Origin: Clostridia bacterium
GTDB lineage: Bacteria; UBA6262; WVXT01; JAUXBS01
Direction of reading: 5' to 3'
DNA length: 31,177 bases
Assembly (NCBI GenBank): GCA_030618495.1
Contig: JAUXDE010000005.1
Location: 1 to 31,177, forward strand
Shown here piece by piece: positions 1-8,255 of the stretch. The position numbers and the translations under genes were made by a program. Under the pieces are notes generated by a model. That model searched no databases and had not been told where the DNA came from. It was given only the letters and a program-made list of their open reading frames with translations. Position 1 is the first letter of the stretch, and each line of letters begins with the position of its first letter.

Positions 1-879
1 TATCCTCTTTACCGTTATGCCTGTTTGCAGCTTGAACTTATATCCCGATACTCTTTTTCTTGAAACACCTGCGTAAAGCATTTTTGCGTCTTCATAAGAA
101 CATTTCAGTTCCCGCAATATAGTGCTTCTTTCCTTTTCAATCTGTTTTACGCGCGATCCATACTGTTTTATTTTCAGTATAATCCTTTTTATTTTCTCGG
201 GCTTAAGGTTCAGGAAAAGTATTTGTTGAAGCACTTTTTTTATCTCTCTCTGCAGTTGTTTTTCCTTTTCCTTGTACATCTTGCTTTCGGGGTCTCTTTC
301 TTTCATTATTTGCCTGCACTTGTTTATGACCTTCTCTTTTTTTGTGATATCGGATACCACTTTTTTCACCTTTATACTCATCCTCATAAGAGATGCATTC
401 GTCTTGCGTCCCCTGGGCATCAGTTCCCGGGCCGATATTTCCTGCCTCTTAAGCAGAGCCCCCATCTGCTGTACCTCTCTTAACGCAACGGGCGACTCCA
501 TGGTCATATTCTTTAATTTTTTTTCCTTCTCCTTGATATTTTTCGCCAGGTACATTTCCTGGGTTCTTGTAAGGAGAGGAACCTTGCCCATTTCGTTTAA
601 ATACATCTTTATCGAATCACCCGCTTCAGATTCCGAAATGGGAGCTATTGATATTACCTCATCCTTCTTCCTGTCGTTCTTAAGATTTTCCTTGCCGAAG
701 TCCATCCTGTCAACAACGTCAATCCCAAGGTTGTTTAACAAATCAAAGAAATTATCAATCTCATCGGAATCTATATCGGTATCCGGCAAATGAGCATTAA
801 TCTCATCGTAGTAAAGCTTACCGCTTTCCTTTCCCTGTTCGACTAATTTTCCAAATTTATCTTCATATCCCTCTATCAA
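1..879 (-). CDS. rpoD: RNA polymerase primary sigma factor (sigma70/RpoD), 3' end outside window
   Basis: The first 293 codons of the housekeeping sigma factor lie here; the gene runs off the left edge, so regions 2 to 4 are not visible. Residues about 11-56 match sigma70 region 1.1 (GKESGKLYYDEIN, then NNLGIDVVD), and residues about 88-120 match region 1.2 (DSIKMYLNEMGKVPLLTR). A long, Lys/Glu-rich stretch follows, like the non-conserved region between 1.2 and 2 in large primary sigma factors. The start is TTG at 879, overlapping the dnaG stop in a TTGA junction, with an AAAGGGG ribosome binding site eight bases upstream inside dnaG. No in-frame ATG fits, because the next Met would remove region 1.1. 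It is the last visible gene of a HIT-rpsU-nif3-dnaG-rpoD operon. Product certainty is high from domain order and position after dnaG. Confidence 0.93.
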   Translation of the reverse strand, partial: MIEGYEDKFGKLVEQGKESGKLYYDEINAHLPDTDIDSDEIDNFFDLLNNLGIDVVDRMDFGKENLKNDRKKDEVISIAPISESEAGDSIKMYLNEMGKVPLLTRTQEMYLAKNIKEKEKKLKNMTMESPVALREVQQMGALLKRQEISARELMPRGRKTNASLMRMSIKVKKVVSDITKKEKVINKCRQIMKERDPESKMYKEKEKQLQREIKKVLQQILFLNLKPEKIKRIILKIKQYGSRVKQIEKERSTILRELKCSYEDAKMLYAGVSRKRVSGYKFKLQTGITVKRI

Positions 880-2675
880 TTGTGTGTCCCCTTTATTAAT
901 TTATATTGTTCTACAAATTCTTTCGACTTTTTCCTGTCTCCGTTAACCAAAGACATGACCACAGCTTTTTTAAGTTCATCGTATTTTTTCTTGCTTTTAA
1001 CCGCATTGTAGTCATCAATGAGTATCCGTGCGGTTTTCTCGGGATTCCTGTATTCAATTTTGGCAAGGTACAAGGATGAAACAGTTTTGTTTATTTCTTC
1101 CAGTATGCTCTCATCCTTTTCGTACCGACTGCACACCAGGTTCATGATGTTCTTTGCCTCTACGGGTTTGGCCTGTTCATGAAGCTGTAAAATCACCGAC
1201 ATGATAATAGACAGATTGTTATTATTGAATTCATCCACCGGCAGCTTCTTTTCATCAAATATTATAGGCGCCAGTTCAGGATACTTCAATAATATAAGAA
1301 CCAGGTTATTTTCAAGTTTTAATTCCGCTATATTCTGGCGGTTTATTTTCTCAAATCTGCTCTTTAAAGCAGGCCGGCTTTTTCTTGATCTCTTCAATTC
1401 CTCTTTTAAAACATGAGCAGGAATCTTAATGGCGCCTGATAACTTTTTTATACCCTCTTCCTGGTAAATCTCATTTTTCAGTCTTTCAAGGAAAGGCAGA
1501 ACCTGGGAAGCAACGGAAATCTTCCCGCCGGTTGTGTTAATATCAACCCCATCGGAAGCGATTTTAATCTTATAATCAACAATTTCCATCCCGTTTTCAA
1601 TTCTCTTGAAGAATTCATCACTTCCTCTTGAATGCAGAAAACTGTCCGGGTCGCTTCCGTCAGGGAACACCGAAACGGTCACGCTGAGGTTAGTGTCAAG
1701 AAGCACCCCTATTCCACGAAGCGTGGCATTGACTCCGGCGGCATCACTATCATAAACGATGGAAACTTTTTCGGTATACCGGGGTATTATACGCGCATGT
1801 TCTTCTGTAAGAGCTGTACCCAGCGTTGCAACTGTGTTTTCAAAACCGTACTGATGGGCTGTCATCACATCCATATAACCTTCTACAACTATCATCCGGC
1901 TTTTTTCGCGTATCGGTTTTTTTGCGAGGTTAAGACCGTACAGCACCTTGCTCTTATTAAACAAAGGGGTGTCAGGTGAATTGAGATACTTGGGCACCGC
2001 ATCGTCAAACGCTCTCGCGCCGAAAGCTATTACCCTTCCTTCATTATCAGTAATTGGAAACATTATCCTGTTATAGAACTTATCAATCCATTTACCGCTC
2101 TTCTCAGAAAACACCATAAGACCGGCTTTTTTAAAAAGTTCTTTTGAATACCCTTTCTCCTTAATGAGCTTAAGCATTTCACAAGAAGTTGAAGGCGCGT
2201 ATCCTATATCAAACTTGTCAATTATCTGGCGAGTTAATTTCCTCTTTTTGACGTATTCCCTGGCAATTTTGGCTGATGGACTGTTTTGCAGGCATTCCTT
2301 ATAATAATCCGCTGCGCACCGATTAATCTCATAAAGCAGCTTCTTCTCATCCCTGCTCTTGTCCTGTTGCTTGCTTACCGCATCTTCCGGAAGAACGATA
2401 CCCGCGCGGTCCGCCAATTTTTTCAACGCTTCAAAAAAACTAATGTTTTCATACTTCATTATGAAGCTGAAAACATTCCCCCCCTCACCACATCCAAAAC
2501 AATGAAAAATCTGTTTTTCCGGGGAAACAACAAAGGAGGGGGTCTTTTCCTTATGAAATGGACAGATAGCCTTATGGTTGGCACCTGTCTTTTTCAGAAT
2601 AATATGTTCGGAAATCACTGAAACTATATCATTGCTGTTCCGAATCTGTTCTATTACATATTCAGGAACTGCCAA
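876..2675 (-). CDS. dnaG: DNA primase DnaG
   Basis: This is a 599-residue primase that makes RNA primers at the replication fork. The N-terminal CHC2 zinc finger uses Cys38, His41, Cys59 and Cys62 (CPFHKEKTPSF, then HCFGCG). The catalytic core carries the TOPRIM signature EGYMD at 265-269, then LGTALT and YDSDAAG (about 308-314), the acidic metal-binding residues. The C-terminal 150 residues are helical and diverged, as expected for the helicase-binding domain. Length is normal for the family. The start is TTG, preceded by GGAG at seven bases; placing the zinc finger Cys at 38 agrees with known primases and there is no nearby ATG. It overlaps rpoD by four bases and follows the NIF3-like gene after 13 bases. 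The rare start codon may keep primase levels low. Confidence 0.97.
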   Translation of the reverse strand: MAVPEYVIEQIRNSNDIVSVISEHIILKKTGANHKAICPFHKEKTPSFVVSPEKQIFHCFGCGEGGNVFSFIMKYENISFFEALKKLADRAGIVLPEDAVSKQQDKSRDEKKLLYEINRCAADYYKECLQNSPSAKIAREYVKKRKLTRQIIDKFDIGYAPSTSCEMLKLIKEKGYSKELFKKAGLMVFSEKSGKWIDKFYNRIMFPITDNEGRVIAFGARAFDDAVPKYLNSPDTPLFNKSKVLYGLNLAKKPIREKSRMIVVEGYMDVMTAHQYGFENTVATLGTALTEEHARIIPRYTEKVSIVYDSDAAGVNATLRGIGVLLDTNLSVTVSVFPDGSDPDSFLHSRGSDEFFKRIENGMEIVDYKIKIASDGVDINTTGGKISVASQVLPFLERLKNEIYQEEGIKKLSGAIKIPAHVLKEELKRSRKSRPALKSRFEKINRQNIAELKLENNLVLILLKYPELAPIIFDEKKLPVDEFNNNNLSIIMSVILQLHEQAKPVEAKNIMNLVCSRYEKDESILEEINKTVSSLYLAKIEYRNPEKTARILIDDYNAVKSKKKYDELKKAVVMSLVNGDRKKSKEFVEQYKLIKGTHN

Positions 2676-2688
2676 AGGTTTTCTCCAA

Positions 2689-3648
2689 TTAATGCTTGAA
2701 AAAGTAATACCCTGAGCATGGAATAATATTCAATAATCCATACTTTTTCATAACCCGGCTTAACAACAGGTTCAGCCCCAGGTTATCCGAAGAAATATGC
2801 CCGGCTATTACCACGTTTATATGAGATTTTTTTGCGTTTTCTAAATGTTTTTCACTCATATGCATCCCGACAATAGTTCCAACGCCCGAAACGCTGAGTT
2901 TTTCAAATATTTCCTCGGAACCTTCCGTCCCTCCGGTCATATCGACAAAAATCTTTCCGGCCCGTTTTTTTTCATTACCGGCAATTACCCTGGGACCGTT
3001 AAACTGCAGAGAAGCGCGATGGTACTCGGGTATTTTTTTAAGTATTCTTATCACGTCCCCAACAAGACGCGGCTTATCGCTATCCATTAATTTACTCAGG
3101 TAAACCGCAACACAGTTGTCCGCGGGAGTGTGTATGTTCATGTACGGTATATCAAGCAGTCCTGCGGCGTCAACCGGCCTGAAATGATTGCTTGACATCA
3201 CCTTCCTGCCAACCACTCCCATCCTTTTCTCCATAAGCCCTTCAGCCACATTTATAGGAACCCCGCACCTGTTTAATATGTCCGCTTGCATACCCATGAC
3301 TTCATAGAAATTCACATAAGATTGCCCCTCCGGATGATGAGCAAGGACCAGGTCAACCTTGGTACCCCGCTGCTTCAACCTGTCCGCAAGAAGAAGTTCA
3401 GGAGTCTCCATGTCAATGCCAATCATTATGCTCTTTATGGCGCCTGTCCCGCAACCCTCGTAAAGAATCCTTGAATCATTGTACGGGTTGACAAGTTTCT
3501 CACTGTCATATTCCTTCTTCTCCTCAAGGCTTAGTTTGTCATATTCCTTCTTGTTCTGTTTCAGTTCAGCTATGACGTGTTTTTTACCCCGGGGGTCATT
3601 GGTTATCCCGCACTCAATTGCAAACCTGTAAAATTGTTTTAAAGTCAA
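2689..3648 (-). CDS. NIF3-like dinuclear metal-binding protein (YbgI family)
   Basis: This 319-residue protein belongs to the NIF3/YbgI family, soluble proteins that assemble as toroidal hexamers with two metal ions per active site and often carry a GTP cyclohydrolase I type 2 label; the physiological role is unsettled. Visible metal-ligand motifs are HHP at 104-106, HTPAD at 173-177 and GHISSDN around His284, as in the family. The N-terminal 75 residues are charged and less typical. The start is TTG at 3648; its ribosome binding site (AAGGAG, seven bases upstream) lies in the final Arg codons of rpsU, and only three bases separate the genes, so translation is probably coupled to rpsU. Its place between rpsU and dnaG is not the textbook operon layout. 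Confidence 0.8.
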   Translation of the reverse strand: MTLKQFYRFAIECGITNDPRGKKHVIAELKQNKKEYDKLSLEEKKEYDSEKLVNPYNDSRILYEGCGTGAIKSIMIGIDMETPELLLADRLKQRGTKVDLVLAHHPEGQSYVNFYEVMGMQADILNRCGVPINVAEGLMEKRMGVVGRKVMSSNHFRPVDAAGLLDIPYMNIHTPADNCVAVYLSKLMDSDKPRLVGDVIRILKKIPEYHRASLQFNGPRVIAGNEKKRAGKIFVDMTGGTEGSEEIFEKLSVSGVGTIVGMHMSEKHLENAKKSHINVVIAGHISSDNLGLNLLLSRVMKKYGLLNIIPCSGYYFFKH

Positions 3649-3651
3649 TTT

Positions 3652-3876
3652 CTATCTCCTTCTTTTCCTGGTGTCATTCTTAATCCTTGCCTTAAACTCT
3701 TTTCTTCTTTTCTTCCTTGCTGCTTCAGCCTTTTTCTTTTTCCTTCTTACTGTAGGACTTTCGTAATGATCCCTTTTCTTAAGTTCCGCCATCAATCCAT
3801 TCCTTTCGCATTCCCTTTTAAACCTGCGAAGGGCATCATCAATGGATTCGCGTTCTCTTATCGTTATACCCGGCAT
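3652..3876 (-). CDS. rpsU: 30S ribosomal protein bS21
   Basis: This encodes a 74-residue, strongly basic protein of the small ribosomal subunit. The N terminus [20 protein letters not shown] is typical of bS21, and the C-terminal half is almost entirely Lys and Arg. A longer reading from TTG at 3888 is possible, but the AAAGGAG ribosome binding site touches that TTG directly, whereas it lies 12 bases before the ATG at 3876. bS21 proteins also normally begin Met-Pro, so the ATG is chosen. It lies 32 bases after the HIT gene and before the NIF3-like gene, dnaG and rpoD, which recalls the classical rpsU-dnaG-rpoD macromolecular-synthesis operon. Confidence 0.95.
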   Translation of the reverse strand: MPGITIRERESIDDALRRFKRECERNGLMAELKKRDHYESPTVRRKKKKAEAARKKRRKEFKARIKNDTRKRRR

Positions 3877-3908
3877 TCTTTCTTTCAACTCCTTTCTTTA
3901 TAGTGTTC

Positions 3909-4253
3909 TCATCCCGGCGGCCATGTCATTTTGCGCCCTCCAAGCAAATGAAAGTGAATGTGAAACACTTCCTGCCCCGCATCCGCATTACAGTTCTGCA
4001 CCATACGGAATCCCGAGGAATTCACACCTTCATTTCCGGCTATCTTAATGGCAGCCATGAATATTGCGCTTAAAATGTCCTTGTCTTCAGGACTTATGTC
4101 CATCAGTGTTTCAATGTGTTTTTTTGGAATTATCTGCACATGCACCGGCGCCTGCGGGTTTATATCCCTGAATGCAAGAACATACTCATCTTCATGAATG
4201 ATTTCCGCAGGAATTTCTCTTTTTACTATTTTACAAAAGATACAATCTTTCAT
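3909..4253 (-). CDS. HIT family hydrolase (HINT-like)
   Basis: This 114-residue histidine-triad protein carries the catalytic motif His98-x-His100-x-His102 (HIHFHLLGG), followed by a WPPG C terminus typical of the HINT/PKCI branch. The N-terminal Cys4-x-x-Cys7 pair is also common in this branch. Family members hydrolyse nucleoside phosphoramidates such as AMP-lysine. It starts with ATG at 4253 with no clear Shine-Dalgarno sequence, about 20 bases downstream of the predicted start site of the promoter at 4281-4309. It is the first gene of the run leading to rpsU and rpoD. Identity is certain at family level; the natural substrate is unknown. Confidence 0.93.
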   Translation of the reverse strand: MKDCIFCKIVKREIPAEIIHEDEYVLAFRDINPQAPVHVQIIPKKHIETLMDISPEDKDILSAIFMAAIKIAGNEGVNSSGFRMVQNCNADAGQEVFHIHFHLLGGRKMTWPPG

Positions 4254-4280
4254 ATTAAATGTTATATCATAAAAACATTA

Positions 4281-4309
4281 ATTATATCACATAAAACTGA
4301 AAAAAACAA
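4281..4309 (-). promoter_or_regulatory. sigma70-type promoter for the HIT-rpsU-nif3-dnaG-rpoD operon
   Basis: On the minus strand a TATAAT hexamer (4281-4286) is preceded by TGA, giving an extended -10 (TGnTATAAT). A TTGTTT -35-like hexamer lies at 4304-4309 with a 17-base spacer. It sits in the 64-base gap just after the ptsI stop codon. A second extended -10-like element, TGATATAAC, lies closer to the HIT start codon (-10 hexamer about 4261-4266), but no good -35 goes with it. No strong terminator is seen between ptsI and this promoter, so readthrough from ptsI is possible. Confidence 0.6.
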
Positions 4310-4317
4310 GCATTTTT

Positions 4318-6051
4318 TTATTTTTTCCGGTTTTCTCTACTCAACTCGTCCCTTCTTAACATTCTCAATATGTCACCTTGATCTTCTGCAGCCATGACTT
4401 CATCGGCAAGTTCCCTGGCTGACGAAAAACTTATGGAACGAATGATATTTTTGATTTTTGGAAGTGAGATTGCGCTCATGCTCAGCTCATCAAGCCCCAT
4501 TCCTATAAGAATCTTTGTGAAGGCCGGGTCTGCAGCCATTTCACCGCACATCCCCACCCATTTACCTGCCATATGCCCCTTTTCAATAACCATTTTTATT
4601 AATCTTAAAACAGAAATATGCAGCGGATTGTACAGGTCCGCAACATTTTCGTTTACCCTGTCTACCGCCAGTGAATACTGAATTAAGTCGTTCGTCCCGA
4701 TACTGAAAAAATCCACTTCCTTTGACATAATGTCCGCCGTTAGCGCTGCGGAAGGCACTTCAATCATTACGCCTATTTCAATGTCCTCCTTGAACGGAAT
4801 CCCTTCCTTACTCAACTGGTACTGAGTATCATCCATGAATTGTTTTACAATTTTTAGTTCATCTAACCCCGATATCATGGGGAATAAGACCTTCATATTC
4901 CCATGCACGGAAGCCCGTAGAATTGCTCTCAATTGACTCCTGAAAATCTCAGGGTGTTTCAGGCAGTACCGCACCGCCCTTAAACCCATAAAGGGATTGC
5001 GCTCAGCCAGGGCTTCCATGGTTTTACTCATCCTGTCGGCTCCAAGGTCAAGCGTTCTTATAATAACCGAGTTTGGCAAAATGCTTTTTGAAACCTCGGA
5101 ATACTGCTTGTATTGTTCTTCCTCAGAAGGCAAATCATCGCGGTTCATATAAAGATATTCAGTCCTGTATAAACCTATCCCCGCAGACCCCCCTTCAAAT
5201 ACAATCGGTATTTCCTCCGGAACCTCAATATTTGCGGAAAGTTCTATGGTATGGCCGTCCGTTGTTACGGCAGACAAGTCCCTTAGTTTTCCCAGTTCCT
5301 TTGCGACTTCCTGCTCCTTCTTTTTCTCCCTTTCATAGTTTCCTATCGTTATTTCATCAGGATTTATTACGACAATACCCTGGCTGCCGTCAATGATTAC
5401 CATGTCATCCGGTTTTATGTGCCTGGTTATGTTCTTAAGGCCAACAACAGCGGGGATACCCAGTGAATGCGCCAGGATTGCCGTATGCGACGTTTTACCG
5501 CCCATATCTATTGCAAAACCGATGACCTTATCTTTGCGCATTGCTATTGTATCCGACGGTGAAAGATTATGGGCAATCACAATCACTTCGGATAATATAT
5601 CCTTTAAACCGTTTATTTTCGTTCCTGTCAGATTTTTCAGGATTTTTTTCCCAATGTCAATAATATCCTTACTGCGTTCACGGAGATATTCATCCTTTAT
5701 CTCCATAAAAGACTGGGATATTTCGTTAATAACAAATTGCAGGGCATGCTCTACATTTACCTTTTCCTTCACCACCATTTTTATTACACCGTTTTTAAGC
5801 ATCGGGTCATCTAAAATCATACTATACGCATCGAACAAACGACTATGCTTTTTACCCAATTTTTCAAATGCGCTCTTACTTGTTTTTTTCAACTCTTCCC
5901 TGACTGTGGCAATAGCTTTCCTGAAGCGCATTACCTCACCCTTTATCTCATAATCGGTAAGGGTTCTTTTTTCTACGATAAATTCCTCTTCTTCAAACAT
6001 AAAAACCTTACCTATAGCAATACCCGATGATGCAGCAACACCTTTTATCAT
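4318..6051 (-). CDS. ptsI: PTS enzyme I (phosphoenolpyruvate-protein phosphotransferase)
   Basis: Enzyme I takes phosphate from PEP and passes it to HPr. With ATG at 6051 the protein has 577 residues, and the key residues fall at the E. coli positions: His189 in GGKTSHTAI, Arg296 in GLYRTEYL, Arg332 in RTLD and Cys502 in GMCGE. That match is the main reason for preferring this ATG over the TTG at 6063, which adds four residues and has no ribosome binding site. The PEP-binding barrel motif SIGTNDLIQYS is intact. One oddity is RTLDLGADR where the family usually reads RT(L/M)DIGGDK. It is the last gene of the long kdsB-to-ptsI run, 21 bases after ptsH, and should energise the IIABCD genes upstream. 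Cytoplasmic. Confidence 0.95.
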   Translation of the reverse strand: MIKGVAASSGIAIGKVFMFEEEEFIVEKRTLTDYEIKGEVMRFRKAIATVREELKKTSKSAFEKLGKKHSRLFDAYSMILDDPMLKNGVIKMVVKEKVNVEHALQFVINEISQSFMEIKDEYLRERSKDIIDIGKKILKNLTGTKINGLKDILSEVIVIAHNLSPSDTIAMRKDKVIGFAIDMGGKTSHTAILAHSLGIPAVVGLKNITRHIKPDDMVIIDGSQGIVVINPDEITIGNYEREKKKEQEVAKELGKLRDLSAVTTDGHTIELSANIEVPEEIPIVFEGGSAGIGLYRTEYLYMNRDDLPSEEEQYKQYSEVSKSILPNSVIIRTLDLGADRMSKTMEALAERNPFMGLRAVRYCLKHPEIFRSQLRAILRASVHGNMKVLFPMISGLDELKIVKQFMDDTQYQLSKEGIPFKEDIEIGVMIEVPSAALTADIMSKEVDFFSIGTNDLIQYSLAVDRVNENVADLYNPLHISVLRLIKMVIEKGHMAGKWVGMCGEMAADPAFTKILIGMGLDELSMSAISLPKIKNIIRSISFSSARELADEVMAAEDQGDILRMLRRDELSRENRKK

Positions 6052-6072
6052 ATTAACCGCCAATTGGTTTTA

Positions 6073-6336
6073 TTATTCATAAAACCTTTCATTTATTAAT
6101 TTTTCCATATTAACCATCGCGTCTTTTTCATCACTTCCTTCAATAACTATGTCTATATCCGCTCCGCATTCAACAGCCATCATCATAATTCCCAGGATGC
6201 TTTTACAGTCAATTTTCTGACCATCCTTGACTATGGATATACTTGAGTCATACTTACTTGCTTTCTGCGCAAGCAGTGCCGCAGGCCTTGCATGGATGCC
6301 AAGTTTATTCTTTATACTGAAAGTCTTCTTTATCAT
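6073..6336 (-). CDS. ptsH: PTS phosphocarrier protein HPr
   Basis: This 87-residue HPr has both phosphorylation sites: His15 in GIHARPAA, which accepts phosphate from enzyme I, and Ser46 in CKSILGIMM, the target of HPr kinase/phosphorylase. HprK is encoded in the same gene run, so Ser46 regulation is expected here. The start is ATG at 6336, two bases after the IID stop codon, with only a weak GAGA ribosome binding site, which suggests coupling to IID. Length and fold pattern are ordinary for HPr. It is followed by ptsI. Confidence 0.97.
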   Translation of the reverse strand: MIKKTFSIKNKLGIHARPAALLAQKASKYDSSISIVKDGQKIDCKSILGIMMMAVECGADIDIVIEGSDEKDAMVNMEKLINERFYE

Positions 6337-6338
6337 TT

Positions 6339-7118
6339 TTATCTCATTATGGTTATTAATACCGACCCAAAAATCACGCTGTAAAAAAGCAATAAAACAG
6401 GAACCCCTTTTTTTAATAAAAATGCCATCAGTGGAAATGCTATCATAAAAACCAATCTACCCGGCATTGTTAAATCCCTTAAAAGAATAACTATAACGGT
6501 AAGCGCCGCCAGTATATATCCGATACGACGAATGTATTTAACCAGCCGGATGTCCATCATCTTTTTTACCAGCTCAATTACCCCCAGCTTTTTTTCATAA
6601 CCGTACTTTAATCCGTAGTATCGCAGAAAAAAAGCTGGCACATTGTAAAGAGACAACAACAAAAGAATTGTTATCAAACAAACAATTCCCGTGGAGTTCG
6701 GCGCTACATTTATTATATCGCCCCCTGAGGATACTCTCACGTGTCCGCTTAGAAACATAAAAGAAATCATAAGGAAGGTGGAAAAAGGCCGCCATCCGGC
6801 CCAGAACAATGAATCGCCGACAGCCGCAAGGGGGCCGCTCAAGGTCATCTTCATGTCCGAAATACTCTTTGCTGACGACTTCTCCTCTTCCATGGCAACA
6901 ATGATACCGGCCGGCATAGTAACAAAATAAGGATTCACATTAAAGAATTCAAGATGGCGCGAATAAGCATTTATGAGAGCCCTCTTCTCCGGATATATTT
7001 TCTTAAGCGCGGGCGCAATAAGGTATAAAAATCCCAGGTTCTGCATTCTTTCTCGATTGCAGACAGCTATCAAAAATAATGACCTGAAAAACATTTTAAT
7101 CAGCGTTGTTTTTTCCAT
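6339..7118 (-). CDS. PTS mannose/sorbose family IID membrane component
   Basis: This is a 259-residue membrane subunit of a mannose-family permease. Family marks are the N-terminal RERMQNLGFLYLIAPALKK block and GPLAAVGDSLFW around residues 93-105, followed by several hydrophobic segments in the C-terminal half. IID pairs with IIC to form the transport channel for sugar that is phosphorylated by IIB. The ATG start at 7118 lies inside the 3' end of the IIC gene (23-base overlap); a second ATG at 7094 just after the IIC stop is possible but would trim the usual N-terminal helix. The substrate cannot be read from sequence. Confidence 0.9.
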   Translation of the reverse strand: MEKTTLIKMFFRSLFLIAVCNRERMQNLGFLYLIAPALKKIYPEKRALINAYSRHLEFFNVNPYFVTMPAGIIVAMEEEKSSAKSISDMKMTLSGPLAAVGDSLFWAGWRPFSTFLMISFMFLSGHVRVSSGGDIINVAPNSTGIVCLITILLLLSLYNVPAFFLRYYGLKYGYEKKLGVIELVKKMMDIRLVKYIRRIGYILAALTVIVILLRDLTMPGRLVFMIAFPLMAFLLKKGVPVLLLFYSVIFGSVLITIMR

Positions 7119-7761
7119 TTATTTTACCAACATTGAACCTTAACGTTCTTATCACAATTGCCATCCCGAGAATAAATATAACTATATAAGCGTTCCCAAG
7201 CCCATCCAGCACCTTTCCGGGCATTATTGAATATAATTTAGGAAGCAGGCGAATTCCCATCCACAATGCCGTCATAATAAAAATGAATGCTTTAAAAAAT
7301 GACACTAAAACACCAATGAAGGTTACCGCCTCAACCACGTTCAGGTTTCCTTCCAGAACCCTCTTTTCAGCAAAATGAACAAGGATTACATTAAACCTCC
7401 TGTTAAGATTTTCAAGTTCCCCGAAAATTATTCCCAGGGGTATTACGCATGCCAGCATCCATACGATAAAAGAAGGCCCTATCGGGATATTAGTTGCCTC
7501 GGATATTAATATAGACAAACTCACTGCCAGCACTGTAATCATAGAATAATTAATAGGCATGGCAGCTCCTACCGGCAGAACATTAAAGAGAATAAGCTCA
7601 AGCATTATTCCGAAAATCATACCTGTACTAAAATCCCCCAGCAAATAACCTATTACAGGTCCGGCAACAATGGGCCTGCAAATCATTGAATGTACCATGG
7701 TGTGTTCATCAAGGTTAATCAGTCCACCCACCAAACTGACCCATATTATTTTTGCGAGCAT
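7096..7761 (-). CDS. PTS mannose/sorbose family IIC membrane component
   Basis: This 221-residue, very hydrophobic protein is the IIC partner of IID. The N-terminal LDEHTMVHSMICRPIVAGP followed by IGYLLGD matches the start of IIC-Man/Sor proteins, and the rest is a chain of membrane segments with GAAMPINYS in the middle. It is clearly shorter than typical IIC-Man proteins of about 250-270 residues, so some loops or a terminal segment are reduced. The start is ATG at 7761 with a GGGG ribosome binding site six bases upstream. A perfect palindrome (7771-7785) lies directly upstream. It overlaps IID by 23 bases. Confidence 0.88.
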   Translation of the reverse strand: MLAKIIWVSLVGGLINLDEHTMVHSMICRPIVAGPVIGYLLGDFSTGMIFGIMLELILFNVLPVGAAMPINYSMITVLAVSLSILISEATNIPIGPSFIVWMLACVIPLGIIFGELENLNRRFNVILVHFAEKRVLEGNLNVVEAVTFIGVLVSFFKAFIFIMTALWMGIRLLPKLYSIMPGKVLDGLGNAYIVIFILGMAIVIRTLRFNVGKINGKNNAD

Positions 7762-7770
7762 TTTTTCCCC

Positions 7771-7785
7771 AATATACAGTATATT
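7771..7785. promoter_or_regulatory. 15-bp palindrome between PTS IIB and IIC genes
   Basis: AATATAC-A-GTATATT is a perfect inverted repeat with 7-base arms and one central base, inside the 26-base gap between IIB and IIC. It lies directly next to the IIC ribosome binding site. It could be an operator or an mRNA structure that tunes IIC translation. It is AT-rich and may also be chance; no matching copy was noticed at the block promoters. Confidence 0.3.
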
Positions 7786-7787
7786 CT

Positions 7788-8252
7788 CTAATTCATTCTT
7801 ATTTTTGGATCCGACGGCACCATCCTCACTTCAAGTTTCACACCAAGCTTACTCAATTCTTCAAAAGCTTCTAAATCACTATTACTTAACGATATCGCTT
7901 TGCGGACCTGGATCTTACCCCGCGAATAATGTATTCCACCCACATTTATCTCTTTTGCATTAAACCCATTCTGAACCAGTTTCAAGGCATCCTCAGGAGA
8001 AGACAACAGTAAGATTACCCGCGCCTTCCCTTTTTCCAGAGAAGGAATCATTTTAGTCGTCTGCTTTATGTCAAGTATTGATATCTTCATCTCAGACGGG
8101 ACAGCAAGTGAAAGCAGGGTCTTCTGCATTTCATTCCCTGCCACGGCATTATTGCAAACTACAATATGATTAATACTAAGATGCCTGCACCATCCCTCAA
8201 CAACCTGCCCGTGAATGAGCCGGTCATCAATTCTTATCAGTACTAAACCCAT
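7788..8252 (-). CDS. PTS mannose/sorbose family IIB component
   Basis: This 154-residue cytoplasmic protein carries the IIB phosphorylation motif RIDDRLIHGQV, with the phospho-accepting His14. It takes phosphate from IIA (His9) and passes it to the sugar during transport by IIC/IID. Length is slightly under the usual 160 residues, and the later GGIHY segment also fits the family. The start is ATG at 8252, three bases after the IIA stop. As a separate polypeptide from IIA it differs from the fused E. coli ManX. Function as transporter versus signal relay cannot be decided from sequence. Confidence 0.94.
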   Translation of the reverse strand: MGLVLIRIDDRLIHGQVVEGWCRHLSINHIVVCNNAVAGNEMQKTLLSLAVPSEMKISILDIKQTTKMIPSLEKGKARVILLLSSPEDALKLVQNGFNAKEINVGGIHYSRGKIQVRKAISLSNSDLEAFEELSKLGVKLEVRMVPSDPKIRMN

Positions 8253-8255
8253 TGT

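Noticed and set aside
223-793. Plus-strand open frames of 86 and 173 residues near the left edge
   Set aside because: They are shadows of rpoD, which is open on the minus strand through the whole region and shows sigma regions 1.1 and 1.2.
3876-3888. TTG at 3888 as the rpsU start
   Set aside because: The ribosome binding site abuts this TTG with no spacing, and bS21 proteins begin Met-Pro, which the ATG at 3876 gives.
4300-4319. A7/T7 inverted repeat at the ptsI stop as a terminator
   Set aside because: The stem is only A-T pairs with no GC core, and it overlaps the stop codon and the -35 of the next promoter; it is too weak to call.
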